Position numbers and translations under genes: made by a program
DNA from: Batrachochytrium dendrobatidis JAM81
Taxonomy: Eukaryota > Chytridiomycota > Chytridiomycetes > Rhizophydiales
Assembly (NCBI RefSeq): GCF_000203795.2
Contig: NW_006281114.1
Location: 434,001-498,000 of the forward strand
Length of the DNA stretch: 64,000 bases
Direction of reading: 5' to 3'
Shown: one piece after another, positions 28,601-41,269 of the stretch
Numbering within the stretch: position 1 is the first letter of the stretch
Layout: each line of letters starts with the position of its first letter
The notes under the pieces: model-generated
Database searches by the model: none
What the model saw: the letters and a program-made list of their open reading frames with translations, nothing else
What the model was told of the DNA's origin: nothing

Positions 28601-30081
28601 TCGATGCACTCCTAAACAACGAGCATCAAAAAAGTCTTGCTATGTTTCACCCCGAATGCCTTTTCCAAATTCTACTTCAACTCCTCAACGTCAATTACAA
28701 TTTTACCTTCAAGACCAATCGTATCTTTTTTTACAATACCAACGTGGTGATCATGTATGGGCATTATGGAACGATGTATACTATCCTGCCATGATCAATG
28801 AACGACTTGGAAAAAGCAACCGATACATGATTCTCTATCTCAAAGACGCATCTACTGAGTTGCTAGATATTGATCGGTTGAGACCGTTGGATATTGCTAT
28901 TGGAGATGCGTGTCATACTGTTGGGAAAAAAGGTGAACTGCGATTGAAAGTTGCACGAGTATGCCAGATTGTGGATCCGTTCAAGACTTACAAGATCTCA
29001 CTTGATGCCAAGCACGAGGCAAAGTGTGTACCGTTGAATACAATGACCACTACCGCTATGTTGATTGCCAAGAATGCTTGCAAAAGAGAGGTTAATGGGG
29101 GTTTACCCAACTTATTTGATACACGAGAAGTTGTCAAGGATGCTTGTAAGGTGGAGTCAATGAGCGAACAGTTGAATTTTGAGCATAATATGTTTGCAGG
29201 GTTTGGATTTTTGGTTTCTTTTTCACGATTGCATACTGCTTCAACTTTTACAGTGCGATCCAATGCCACTACCAATCCTGATGGACATCATCAGGTTTGC
29301 ACTAGTTTTGCTAGCAGTGTATCAGGATTCACAACTGATGTGGATCTACACCAACGACATCATGCTGCTAGTCACGATATTCTTTGTATAGATCGAAAAG
29401 AATCTATTATATTCGAGTTACAAAAGGCTGGTGGATTGGTATATGATGATTTCAGTACACTTTTTGATGGTCATCAGCCAACCAAGACATGTCCTGCTGC
29501 TGTCGTTCTCGTTGCTCAACGACCTACGCGATCTAAAAAGTTTATCATGGCTGTTGCATTGGGTATACCCATTGTTTCAACCATGTGGGTTCAAGCGTGT
29601 ATGAATCAAGCAAGTAGTGTTAACATTTGAAATTGTCATGCCAAGAGTTTTGATGCAGTTGCTTATTTTATGATTTGGTGCTGCATTTGAATATTAGGGA
29701 TCGTTGGTTGATTTTGCAGACTACAGACTATCGAATGGAGAATCACTTGAAATGGGACATTGGTGTGTTCTCGCACCCTCACCCAAAGGCGTATTTCAGT
29801 CTATAAAGCTATTCATTTACTCCAAAGACAAGTCCAAAACTACCGAGATCAAATCCATCATACAAAGTGCGGATGCTCATATTGTATCGCATCAAGCCTT
29901 TCGACTTGACCAGCCGATTGATTATATTGTATGTGTGTCAAAACCTACACAAGAAGATGTCTTGACTCTTTTAAATCGATCCAATGCACCCGTTGTTACA
30001 CTTGAATGGGTATTTCAATGTATTATCAATCAGCGACTATTGGATGTTCAGAGTCATTCACGATACCACTGTTGGGAATAA
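25673..30081 (+). CDS. Crb2/53BP1/Rad9-like DNA damage checkpoint protein
   Basis: Predicted mediator of the DNA double-strand-break checkpoint. Exons 25673..26243, 26308..29618 and 29698..30081 give 1,421 residues. The long first two thirds are low-complexity and Ser/Thr-rich with many SQ/TQ sites, the targets of ATM/ATR-type kinases. A Cys-x2-Cys ... Cys-x2-Cys motif (CTQC ... CDDC, about 28180-28260) resembles a GATA-type zinc finger. A Tudor-like region follows (GDHVWALWNDVYYPAMI, YLKDASTELLDIDRLRPL, about 28740-29030). Two BRCT regions end the protein (LQKAGGLVYDD ... VALGIPIVSTMWVQ, and IQSADAHIVSHQ ... APVVTLEWVFQCIINQ). Tudor plus tandem BRCT is the hallmark of this family. The start at 25673 is chosen over an in-frame earlier codon. 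The last donor (GTTAAC) is weak. Confidence 0.85.
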
Positions 30082-30354
30082 TGTTATTTTTTGCAGTGAT
30101 TTCATTTTGGATAGTTTAAATAAACAACATTTTGGATACTATTTTGCATTCATTTGTCAAGTCTTGAAATAGGTTTCAATTGTGGGTCAAATCGATGAAA
30201 AATCGGTTTAAATTTATATTTTTCCGGCATTGAATTCTTGGCATGAATAAAAGAATCTGAAACATTCTGCTATAAAAACCACAAATCAACTCAATATTTA
30301 ATCTTGAGCAATACTTTATATCTTGTTTTCAATTGTTTTATAAATCAAGTAGAA

Positions 30355-32476
30355 ATGGATTCTCCAGAATTCAATGAAGCCATTCGTAGGGCCCCAAAGG
30401 GTATGTTTAAAGAAGATGAGAACGGCATTCATGTTGGGTTTGAGGATTTGTTTCGCAAAGAGCCCAAGCAAGCTGGTCCTGGAGAGATGATTGGGATGCT
30501 CTACGACCTCGGCAAATCGGACGATATCAATGCTCAGATTCTGTTCTGGGTGGTTCTTGTTATTTTTGTTATTCCCATTGTCATTGGTATGGTCTTTGTC
30601 TTGTTTGGATCGCACAGACAGAAACGAAAGCTTGTGCCTGCCATCAGCTCATGGATTCCGTTTGGTGTGACACTATGGTTTAGTAGAGTGAGTCGACTGG
30701 TGTTGTAGCTTTAAGAGTGATGTTCTGATTGTCGTTCTATCAAGATCGATTCATGTGAATTTAACAAAAACAACGGAATGGTTTCATCACTCCGTTGTTT
30801 CAATGTGTTGTGCATCGATCATGCTGCCATGACAAATCGCCATTCCTGCATCGATTTGGTTGAAAACTGCGTCCAACCCTTAATTCTGATTTGCATGAAT
30901 GTCGAGTTGTAGGATTTGTACAATGCGCCACATGGGCATGTTAAGCTTATGTTCTAATTACTGGCTATTTACGATTTTTTAAAATAGAACCCATTGGATT
31001 TTATCATGACTCAAGGCAAAAAATACTCGAAAGGGTTCAGCATTCCTCTGGGATTTAGTGAATTCACTGTGTTTGCTGGTGTCAAAGGTCAAAAGTTAAT
31101 TTCAGCTTTTGAAGATGACAAAATGTCGTTTGCTCAGGGATTCAAGCTACAGTTTGAAAAGACTCTTGTGTCGGGTCGTCTTAAGATTGTCCAGGATCAA
31201 TATCTTCAGTCTGGTTAGTAGCTCGGTTTTCAAGCATTTGAATCCATGTTTCCATTGCTAACATTTGATGTCTAGTGTTGACAAAACCCCGTTTTACTGA
31301 CCAGATTCACAGCTATCTTCCCGAAATGCTGCGTGCTCGTTTGGACCATATCAAGAATGAGGAATCTGTCGATCTATTCAAATTTTCGTCTGATATTGCT
31401 TTACGGCTTCTGACTCGTCTTGCTATTGGCCAAAAAGTATGTAGTTAATGTGACGAGATAAACTTGTGTAGACTATTTACTTATTATTATCATTGCTAGC
31501 TACTGGATGAAAACGATGATGATATCATCCCACTTATGCAAACAACTGAAAAAACACTAATGAGTCCTGGCACTTTGTTTTTCCGATCATTTTCATTTGG
31601 TACCAGTGCTTCCAAAACGCTGTTCCAAGATTTGCGCATTATTATTCAAGAGGAAATAGAATTTCGCAAAGAAAACCCCAGTGATGAATCTTACTACGAT
31701 ATCATTTCTATCCTGACCAAAGCTGCTCCTCAACTTTCGGTCGATGGTATCGTGTCGCACATTAATTTGTTTATTTTTGCCAATCACTCTGATATTTCTG
31801 GAACCATTGCATGGACTCTATACCATCTAATCCAGGATCGCACTCTCCAAACTCGGGTTTTAACAGAGTATGCTCAAGCCGTGAGTGTGTCGGATACTGT
31901 CAAGGATAATGTTTCTACCCAGCCTTGTTTGACAAGTATTATCAAGGAGGTTGGCCGTTTGTATGCTCCTCTGTTTTTAATTCGTGGATCATTCAAGAAA
32001 CAGCCTATTGGAAATTACGACATTTACTTTTGTGATATTGTTGCAACTTCCCCAGCAATGATTGCATTAAACGAAAAGGTAATGGTGTACTTGAAACCAG
32101 CATTGTTGTACTTGGTACTCACTCTTGTATCTTGTAGATCTATGAATCACCCAAGACATTTGATGCAAGCCGATTTCTTGACCAACAGAAAATCCAGGTT
32201 CTGACCCAGCAACAAAAGCTGCTGCAATTCAACAACGCGCAGCATGCTTGGTTCGATCATGTTATTGCAGAAACCATGATCAAACGTACTATCATTCCAA
32301 CTATCCTGGAAACGTATCATATTGAACTTGTGGATAAAAAATTTACTCCTCGTCCAAGCTATCTCGAGTCGTTTTCTACCCCCTTTTCTGATTTACCACT
32401 ATGTGTTAAATTCTCAAACAAAGCATGTATGATGGATAATGTATCTAAACAGTCGAATGCTAAAAAATCAAAATAG
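30355..32476 (+). CDS. CYP51-like cytochrome P450 lacking the heme cysteine
   Basis: Exons 30355..30687, 30988..31213, 31276..31436, 31500..32078 and 32138..32476 give exactly 546 codons. An N-terminal membrane anchor (ILFWVVLVIFVIPIVIGMVF) precedes WIPFGVTLWFSRNPLDFI, the usual CYP51 entry. The K-helix ExxR (IIKEVGRLYAP), the aromatic region (YESPKTFDASRFLD) and the C-terminal strand (YHIELVDKKFTPRPSY) match the fold. The heme loop reads LQFNNAQHAWFDH where the family has FGxGxHxCxG, so Trp replaces the axial Cys. The I-helix (FANHSDISGTIAW) also lacks the usual His-Thr pair. The frame is intact through all five exons, which argues for a maintained non-heme paralogue rather than a fresh pseudogene. 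Confidence 0.8.
30768..30800. other. perfect 10-bp stem-loop in intron
   Basis: AAACAACGGA at 30768-30777 pairs perfectly with TCCGTTGTTT at 30791-30800 across a 13-base loop. It lies in the 300-bp first intron of the P450-like gene, the longest of that gene. A TTCATGTGAAT palindrome lies just upstream. Confidence 0.7.
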
Positions 32477-32699
32477 CGGTTAAACTTGGGTTTCTTTACG
32501 CCATGCTAAAACGCAGATTAAATTGTCAAGTAGAATTGAAATAAATGGCTCAACTGTTTGCTGTTTTTACAATCTACCCAATCGATTGGTTTTTTATACA
32601 TGCATTGATAAAAATAAAATCTATTTCATTCCATAGCAGCCTTTCACTATTGCAATAATGTGATGAGCTGGTCCAATACATTGCTCAAGTTTAAACCCT

Positions 32700-35600
32700 T
32701 TACCAAAATGGACACCACCCGATAAAACATTCCGACAAATTTTCCAGTGAAGTAGCTTGATCAATCAATCGATCCACTTGATCCGATACATTTAAAGCGT
32801 CTAAAGTTTTGAAATCCGTGCCGGTTAATTTACTTGATACACGCTGAATGATAGCCATAGCTTTTGCATTAGCAACTTCGGTATTGATATCTTGATCGTC
32901 CTGCGATCCCGTTTCCAAATCCATGCGATTCAGTTTGCGTACTTGGAGTGTTACGGGTTTTGAGCCATCGAAATGTTCAGGTTCGATACGGGAATGGTGA
33001 GTAGATTGAGACGGAGGGAGTTTTGTTCCACCGTCTCCTTTGGGACTTGCTTGAGTAATCAATCGCCAGTTGATTAAAGGATCGTAGATAAAGGCTTCGA
33101 GCACAGCCATTAAACTATCCATATTGTCACGAAGAACACGCATGACATGTTCACAAGCAATCCGGTAATTCCCATCAATGCCACTGACCTCCATCGCGTT
33201 GATAAGCATCCGAGTCAAACGGAACGGAATGCGTTCAGGATATCTATCTCGATTGATGGCAACTTCAAAACAATCTCCAAAATCAATGTGAATCACTTGA
33301 CCAGTGTATCGGTCAAGCATCAAATTGGATGGATGACGATCACCCAAACCAAGAATGTATCCAACCATAGACATGAGTGCAAGTGAGCGAGTGTAGTTGG
33401 TTCGTCTATCAAGCCATACTTCAGAATTTTTGGATTTCAGCCAAAGAACTTTGTACAAATCTTGACCAGTTGTGTTTTCCAACGCATACTCAAACACTTC
33501 TACTTTTTGCAACAGCGACAAAAAGTCATAGTCGGGCGCCATCTAATTTAAAGCATCAAAGATAAATATAGGAATCTCGCCAGTAATGTATAGATTCAAA
33601 AGTACAGTCTGTATTACCTGAAGCATCAGCCTATGCTCGATATTTAGCAAAATCTTGCGACTGTCACGATAGTCTCTGATCAAGGAATGCAGAGTATCCG
33701 AGTGCGGTACCCATCCAATCAACCCAGAATTGGGACTCAACGGAACAACTGGATACCTTCGAATATTCAATCGACGCTTGAATGTTTCCGAATCATTCAA
33801 AAGAAGGGTATTCACTAGCCCAAAAAGCTGCATGACTCGCTCATCCTGTCGAAGATCATCGTGACCTTTGAGAAGAAACTGGCACTCTTTGCCATCGCTG
33901 CTACGAATACTTAACCGACGCGGACGTTGTTTTGTGGTCATGACAATCAAGGTTGGAGCAAAGGAATTGATACAAACAATTGGCTCACCACTAACATAGG
34001 ATCCAGGAACCGCCAAATCAAGGTTTTTAGCAGCAAGAAGTTTTGGCGATACGTGCTGCAAGTCCAACGTGCTCAATTGAGGCAATTGCTTTGTGATTTT
34101 TTTAAATACTTGGTAGTACAAATCCCACGCCTGACTGAGATCGTCTGCGTTGAGTGTGCGCTTGTATTTCTTGCACCAGTCATAAGCCTCGGCCAAATCA
34201 CGACCAAATGCTTGCATAAACGAAACCTCGCGAGATGTTTCTGGTCCCCGCTCTAGCATTTGGTGTAAAGGTTCAAGTGTAGTAAACATTCCCTCAATAT
34301 TGTGCTCCCCAAAATACAACCTCGAAGAGTCTTCAAGTCCTTCATGCCACATTTCATGCCACAAAATCGCTACACGAATGAGTTCTTGACTAACCAGCAA
34401 AGCTTGGTCTACCAAGTTGGCTGAATGTGCTCGCATTTTGTCAAGAATCACCAGTGCTGATTTGCGTCGATTGATGCTATGTGATTTGGACGCAACCGTT
34501 AGCGAATAGACAATTGCCTGTGGATGCTGTTTTCCAACATCTGCCAACAGACTATGAATCAGTCTCCGTACTTGAGGATTTGTGACATGAATACGTGCAA
34601 TCAACTGGGGAATGACTTGCAACCACGTATCAATCGTCACAGTGAGTGTGCCATTGCTAATTGTATGCTGTGCTTCTGGAAGATAGCCGTACTTGAACCA
34701 CATGGTCAACAGCCGCAGGGTATCTTGCAGTGAATTGCCCTTTGAAATGGAAATAGATTTAAAAAACCCATAAATACCTGGAATAACGTGTGAAAGGAAA
34801 ACTTCATGAGAAACCTCTGCGTTGGTGGTTTCATAATACTGCAAGACTTTGACGTGAGCAAGAGCCCATGCGTGCCATCCCTTGTACCAAGTACCATCGC
34901 ATTGCGTTGCTGCAAGATAGGATCGTATAATTTCGGATATGCTTGGTTCATCAAGAGGATTGTTGAGTGCCATTTGCCAGTCGCCAAGTTTAAGAAAGCA
35001 CCGTGCAACCTGAGAAGACATGGGTGAGGGTGGGTTATCTGGCCGATTAAAATCCATATATGTGGCTTTTTCCTCACGAGCATCGCTTCCAAGCTTGAGC
35101 ACCAGTGAGTTGGCAAAATCCTTCATTTGATTAAATGCTTGAGTTCGTTTCCCGGTTGCCCATAAATGCTTCATGCATGCGTAGATCACTGCAGGATGAT
35201 TCTCTTCAAACGAGGTAAACATAAAATCTGAACTTGGCACAACCAGCAATCGGGATAGAGTTTTCTGTGACAAATTCATTCTGCCACTCTTGCGACACAA
35301 ATTTGCAAACTTGACCCAAATTCCTATATCGTCCTTTGGCGGAACAACAAGTGCGCGCACACGAAGAATTCGTTGCCAAACTTCCACACTGTTTTGGCAT
35401 CCATAGATTCGCTTGGTCCAGATACGACGAATAAATATTTGGTGCTCAGGGTGTTCAAATGACTGTTTATACTGAATAATTTCCTCGAGCTCAGTCAGCA
35501 TCTGTATTCGCACAACAATATTATACGCACGGCTGTAGCTCTCGCCAATAAGTGCAGTCAATTCAGTATCCAACAGCTCTCGCGTAACTTCAATCAGTTT

Positions 35601-38600
35601 CTGAGCTTCAATGAAATTGTTTCGATGAATAGCAACAATTGCTCTAAAAAAGGCCGAGTCAGGAGACTCTTGTTTCATCAATGCTACATACTCGTCCATC
35701 AATCCCCAATGATTTAGTCCCCAAGCTGCTGCTGCTGATAAAGGTGCCATGATTTTTCGTGTGTCGAATTCAGCAAGTCCCCATCTTTCTTGAGCAAGAT
35801 CGGCAAGAGTTTCCCATTCTCCCAGATTGTGCAAGCAACGCATACGACCCAGTAATGCTTCAACATCATTTGGATCGCTTTCGAGTCTCTGGTTGTAAAT
35901 TGCCAAACTGGCATCCCACCGGTTTAGCTTTTCAAGCCACTCTACCTTTAAATCAGCATTTTTAAACTGTCGGGTGTGGGCAATAACACCAAAAGCTGAA
36001 TCCATTTGCTGCAATTGATGGTTGATGGTAATCAGCGCATCAGCGTTCGTTTCAGCAGAGTCAGACATGTACTCAAGTTCTTTATAATGCAAAGCTTTTG
36101 CATAAGCATGACATTTTGTGGCATGGAATGCTAGAGTTCGGATATCAATGGGTAATGCCTTGTCATCGTGTTCCATGAATTCTGCCAAATGCAGCAAAGT
36201 CTGCAACGTTTCAGGAGGAATATTAGGCGATGTCAAAGCAGTTTCGAGTGACTTGACTAATTCCTCTTGATATTGATCAAACAATTCTCCCCAGCAGGAC
36301 ACAAAGGCAGAATTAAACAGTTCACGAGCAAGCGGATAATATGTGCCAGCAAGATCGGCACACGCACGCAGGGCATGTGATGGTGATTCCTTTAGTAGCT
36401 CAACACTGAATCTGCGAATCCATTCTTGCCAATCGTCACGGGTAGATCGCTGGGATGTTTCCCAAGCTTTTTGAAGCTGTGCTTGATTTACAGGTAGCTT
36501 TTTTGTTGATACTTCTAACAACTGTGTGTCCTGTCCATCTGTCTGACCAAACAGTTTATCTGCGGCTGCATCCAAATCCGGCGGCAGTCCAGTATTACTC
36601 AGTAAAGCAGCAATCAAAGACTCGTATGCCTCGTGTCGTAGACCAGCCTTGCTCATGGACTTGTTGATCATGGGGATGAAGAGAATATACTCGTCACCAA
36701 TCTGGTAAATCAACGCACATAGCGTTTCCATCACAGCTACACGGAGTGTGGCAGAGTCTGTTAAAAGATTTCGTGAAAGCATGTGCAGGATCTGTGATGA
36801 CTCTTCAGTAAGACAGACCTTGCGTGACATGAGTCCCAAAACAAGCACTGCTTGTTCTCGCAATGCGGTTGGACTGTCAGCTCGTTCAGCAACTTTGATG
36901 ATGGCTGGAATCACCAGATGTAAGTAATCTTCAAGAATTGGCCCAAAAAATAATAGTGCTTTGATAAGTCGAAGCGAAGGTAAACGTTTTGTTGTCACGT
37001 CTGTATCAAAAATCTGGATCATCATTGGTAGCAAAATAGGAAGATATACTTTAAACTCGCCCTCCAATGCAGTGGAAACAACTTCGATTAAAGACAAGGC
37101 TGTGCTTTGAATATTGGCAGACAGAGTCCAAAAATCCTGGATGAGTTGAATAAATTCGTTAATGTATCCACGAATATGCTGCCTAACAATTGTCACAAGA
37201 ACACCAAGCTGCTGAAAATAAAATTCGAGAATGTTGGGTGGACAAGTGCGCATAATACCGAGAATAGATGGAAGAATCTGGGGCAAAAAAGGCACACATT
37301 TCAGACTAAGTGTTTTAAACACAAACATGATGGCTGTCACTGCTGCAGTATGGTGTACGCTCAAAGAAGGATCGCGCAAGATTTTGAGTAGAGCATCAAT
37401 TGCAACTGCTGGATAGTACTCATCTGACGTAGGATTCAAGCTCATCAGTGCAGACGCCTCGGCAACGTCACTGACAGGAACATTGCCAGTAACTGAAGTG
37501 TTTTTGTATCTATAGGGATCTAAAGCTCCTATAATTCCAACAGCCTTGACTGCATGTCTTCGAATATTATGGTTGGGTTCAGTTTTCAATATCTGAATCA
37601 GCAATGTCAATAGCGTAGGGTATTTTGTGTAAGGATCAATCACCCATCCAGTACTTGCAGCTACACTTGACAGGGTTTCAAGTGCAGCCTCTCTCTTATT
37701 AGGTGAGCTTTGGTCTTGCATGGTGTCAAGAATAATCGACATGAGATCATCTAGATATGGCAACAGCTCGTTTCCAGCCACATGTGCCAGCTCTCCAATA
37801 GCACGGAGAAGCTTTGCAACTACACTTGGACTCGTTTCTTTACATTTTGCCTTGGTTACAAGCACCTTGAGTATCGAATCTACGTATGGTTCAACCAACT
37901 GAGGTGCTGATTGAATTAGTTTAGCAATCAAAAGTGCACTTTCTTCTTTTTGTCTGCTTGCGCTGACATACTTGAGTTCGGTAAGCAATTTAATCAAGAT
38001 TTTTCGCAACGAAGGCATGATGCATGCAGGATTATGGATGACCAATCTTCCAATGATTCGCAACGCAGCTTCACGAGTGGGAAAGGCTTCGTCACCAAAT
38101 GCAATCAGTAGCGCTTCAATGTTTTCTGCCTGAGCAAGATGCAAATCAAACCTCTCGTCTAGAGCCATCAATACAGCAAGTCGAATAGATGGATCAGGAT
38201 CAGCAATCGCAATTGAAAGTAGTTTCTCCAGCACATCGGCTACAAGCTGCATGGCATGTGTGCTGGTTTGATAACAGATGTTATCTCGTGCAAGAAGTTG
38301 GCAGCAAGTAAGCGCGGCTGCTTTGCGAATATCGTCACTATCTTCTTCAAGATAAAGCCATGCACATTCACGAACCAGTTCGTGCAGCATGTGGCCCTTG
38401 AAATCAAATGTGCCTAGAGTGCGAAGTGAAAGCAGAATGGCCGTGGAATTGGGTAATTGCTCAAAGTGTCCCTGTTGATTTTGTTGTGATTGCAAGCTTG
38501 TTTGCTGTAAATCGCACATTACTAATGATCCATATGGCGCACTTGTATAGGCATCTGGAGCACCAGGATGAACATAGGGTCGATGACACAAAGTCATAGA

Positions 38601-40475
38601 AATCACATTCAATAGCCGTTCTTGGATAACTGGAAGAAGTTGTGGAATATGTGTTGATAGATCCACCAAAGCTTGGCAAAATGGCTCTGTAAGTTCACCA
38701 GAAAACATACAATCCAGTAGTCCTTGAATGTGCTTTGTGAGTGCTGGTCCGACGGCAATGGCCAGCAAACTAATGCAGTAAAATAAACCTGCATCTTCAC
38801 GAGATTTGTTTTGTGCCTTTAACGCACCTTTAATATTAACCATAATAGCATCTAGATATTCAATGATTCCTCGGCCAACAGCCATGCCCACTCTTCCAAT
38901 TGCCAAAAACGCAATGCTACGTTCTTTTTCTCTTTTGGTTTGATTTGAAAGATACCCAACAGAAATGCCAAGATAGTTGTTTACAAACTGATCAGTGTTG
39001 AAGTGTGCCAAATCGGGGATGATTGTAATGATGCTTTGCCGAACGAGGGATTCTCTATGCTCTCGATACCGTAATACAATCTCGCATACTTCAGTGTATC
39101 GACCCTCTACAAACTAAAGGAATAACAAAAATTGACATGAGTTGACATCCTAGATTCCAAAGTGCGTGTTGGATTGAATCCAAATTAACTTTTTTAGTAC
39201 CTTTGGTGCATGAATTAAAAGTTCTCGCAGAGCAAGAAGTGATCCATGAATAGCATCAGAGCTGCTCATTTTGAGTCCGTTTTGCATTTCTTCAAAAATT
39301 CGTCGATACCACTGGCGTCTAATTTGATTCTCCCTAATCTGAACCAGCGCCAAACATTGACTCAAAGTACTTGCTGCACCTTCACGAATAGAAACCTAAA
39401 GCAAAAGATGAATAAAACAAGAGTAAAATGCTGAATAGTCAAAAGCATACCAAAATGCCTTTACCTTTGAATCACGAAGACCAATCCATACTAGATCTAT
39501 AATCTGAGGGATAAAGACATACAAGAGAGTAGGTGCATTCAACGCCAATTCCTTGAGAACCAGCACTGCAGCATAGCGTTTAGCTTCGTGGCGATCACCT
39601 ATTGTATCAGTCAGTTATAAAAGTATACACTATCAATTGTTGAAATGAAATACTGGGGTGTGATTTATACAGAGCAAAATAGGCACCTTGAAGCCATTCT
39701 AGTGCGCGCTTCACTTCAAACTCGACAAATTCAGTGGCAAGAGTGCCCGTCACTTGAGCCAAATGGCCTTGAATGGATTAAAGCAAACATTAGTGCGACA
39801 TAGTATAAAATCCAATTAAAGATCTAAATACCTAAAGCATTGCACGCAGCATCAGTGATGCGTTGCTCAGTCCCTGGTAGAACGATACGCAAATAGTTTG
39901 CAAAACGAGTGACTTTGGTCAAGTTTTCTTCACCACCATCCAGATCGATTAGTTTATCTAGCGAGTAGTTTGAAACAGTTAGCCTGAACAACCGGATGTT
40001 GAAATATGAACGTTTAGATGCAATTCATCAGCGTATCTTGATGTAATTATTTACCCAAAGCAGCAATGCCACCAATCTTTTCATCAATGTCCTGACTTTG
40101 AATTAGCTCGAATATCTTTCGATTGACATCGTTGGTAAACTTTGAAAACTGCTCTCCAGTGACTTCTTGTGACGTAGCAAAAGCCTAGATGAATAATTTA
40201 TTTAGCATGCCAAATGCACAGCTGGTCAAACAGCCAGACTTATGAAACGCATAAGAAATACTACAAAAAACCAAGACTGTCGTACATATTCGTAAAGCTC
40301 AGTAGCAGCTTTAGTACGAGTTTCTTCAGAGCTATTTAATAACATGGCAGTTGGTGTATGAGATCAGTTGATGCAATGGTTTGAAGTAAATGTGATCCTT
40401 CAAAGACAGATGAACATACTTGCTCTTCAAGTCCAAAAAGACTTTTGACAACTCTGCAACATTGCGAGTGGCCAT
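32700..40475 (-). CDS. TOR: target of rapamycin (TOR) kinase
   Basis: PI3K-related Ser/Thr kinase at the centre of TORC1/TORC2, linking nutrients to growth. The start at 40475 ([12 protein letters not shown]) is followed by about eight introns in the first 1.4 kb, then one 5.5-kb exon (33618..39113), a 75-bp intron and the last exon (32700..33542). In total it has roughly 2,350 residues. Order: HEAT repeats; FAT domain; FRB domain ([22 protein letters not shown] ... [13 protein letters not shown], near 34100-34380); kinase domain with [17 protein letters not shown], the catalytic loop [14 protein letters not shown] and [13 protein letters not shown] ending in GWCPFW. The Ser in DSSRLYF corresponds to the rapamycin-contact Ser of mTOR, so binding of FKBP12-rapamycin is likely. 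No catalytic residue is missing. Confidence 0.96.
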
Positions 40476-41188
40476 TCCAATGGTAACAAACTCTAATAGT
40501 CGATAGTTTCGATAACTTTGTTGGTTGGCATTTTAGGGTTTACTTGGTGTCCTCAGGAAATTTGCTTGCAATTTAAACAACTTTGTTCAAGCATTGACAA
40601 TCTGAATTTAAAACTTTTGAAATTGCGCCAAAAACTAATTCGATTTGAAAAACATTTTTTGGATTTAATTTATTATTTCATTGTAATTGTTGGTTGATTG
40701 TACAGTTTATGTTGATTGTATTATTTGACAAGGTTTATCGGTATTTGTGATCATGTTTGTATGACTGAACCAATACTCACACTACAATACTAGTCAATAT
40801 CATATCACTAGAACTTGTGTCAATTACAACTCGGACATGATGACATTGTGTGATTGACATGGAAACAACTGTATTACTAAAATGTACAATTGTTGTTGTT
40901 TTGGACTATACTGCGATCGTGTGTGATATTTTAGAATACAACAAAATACAGTTTGATAGCATCAGAACAGTCAACTACAATATCTAGATTGCAATACATC
41001 AATCGGGTGATTGTGCATCGTACAACATATGATTACCAAATGAAAACAATATATGTATAAAATGCATAGTTTGATGTGTATTATATGATGGATATTGTTT
41101 ATTAAGCAATTGATCGTGTCTAGTCAACTGAATGACTAATAGGAACACAACAAGTATTCAAGTGTTGTGTATTCTCAAGCAATAAGTC

Positions 41189-41236
41189 GTCACTGCGAGA
41201 TACAAGTAGTCCATTTTACGTGAATACAGCAGTGAC
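41189..41236 (+). repeat. dispersed hairpin element, long form
   Basis: GTCACTGC (41189-41196) and GCAGTGAC (41229-41236) are perfect 8-bp inverted repeats. The 32-base loop includes CCATTTTACGTGAATACA. It lies 34 bp 3' of the secreted-protein stop codon. Confidence 0.85.
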
Positions 41237-41269
41237 AGAATAGTAATGGTGAATGTCATGTATCGAGAT

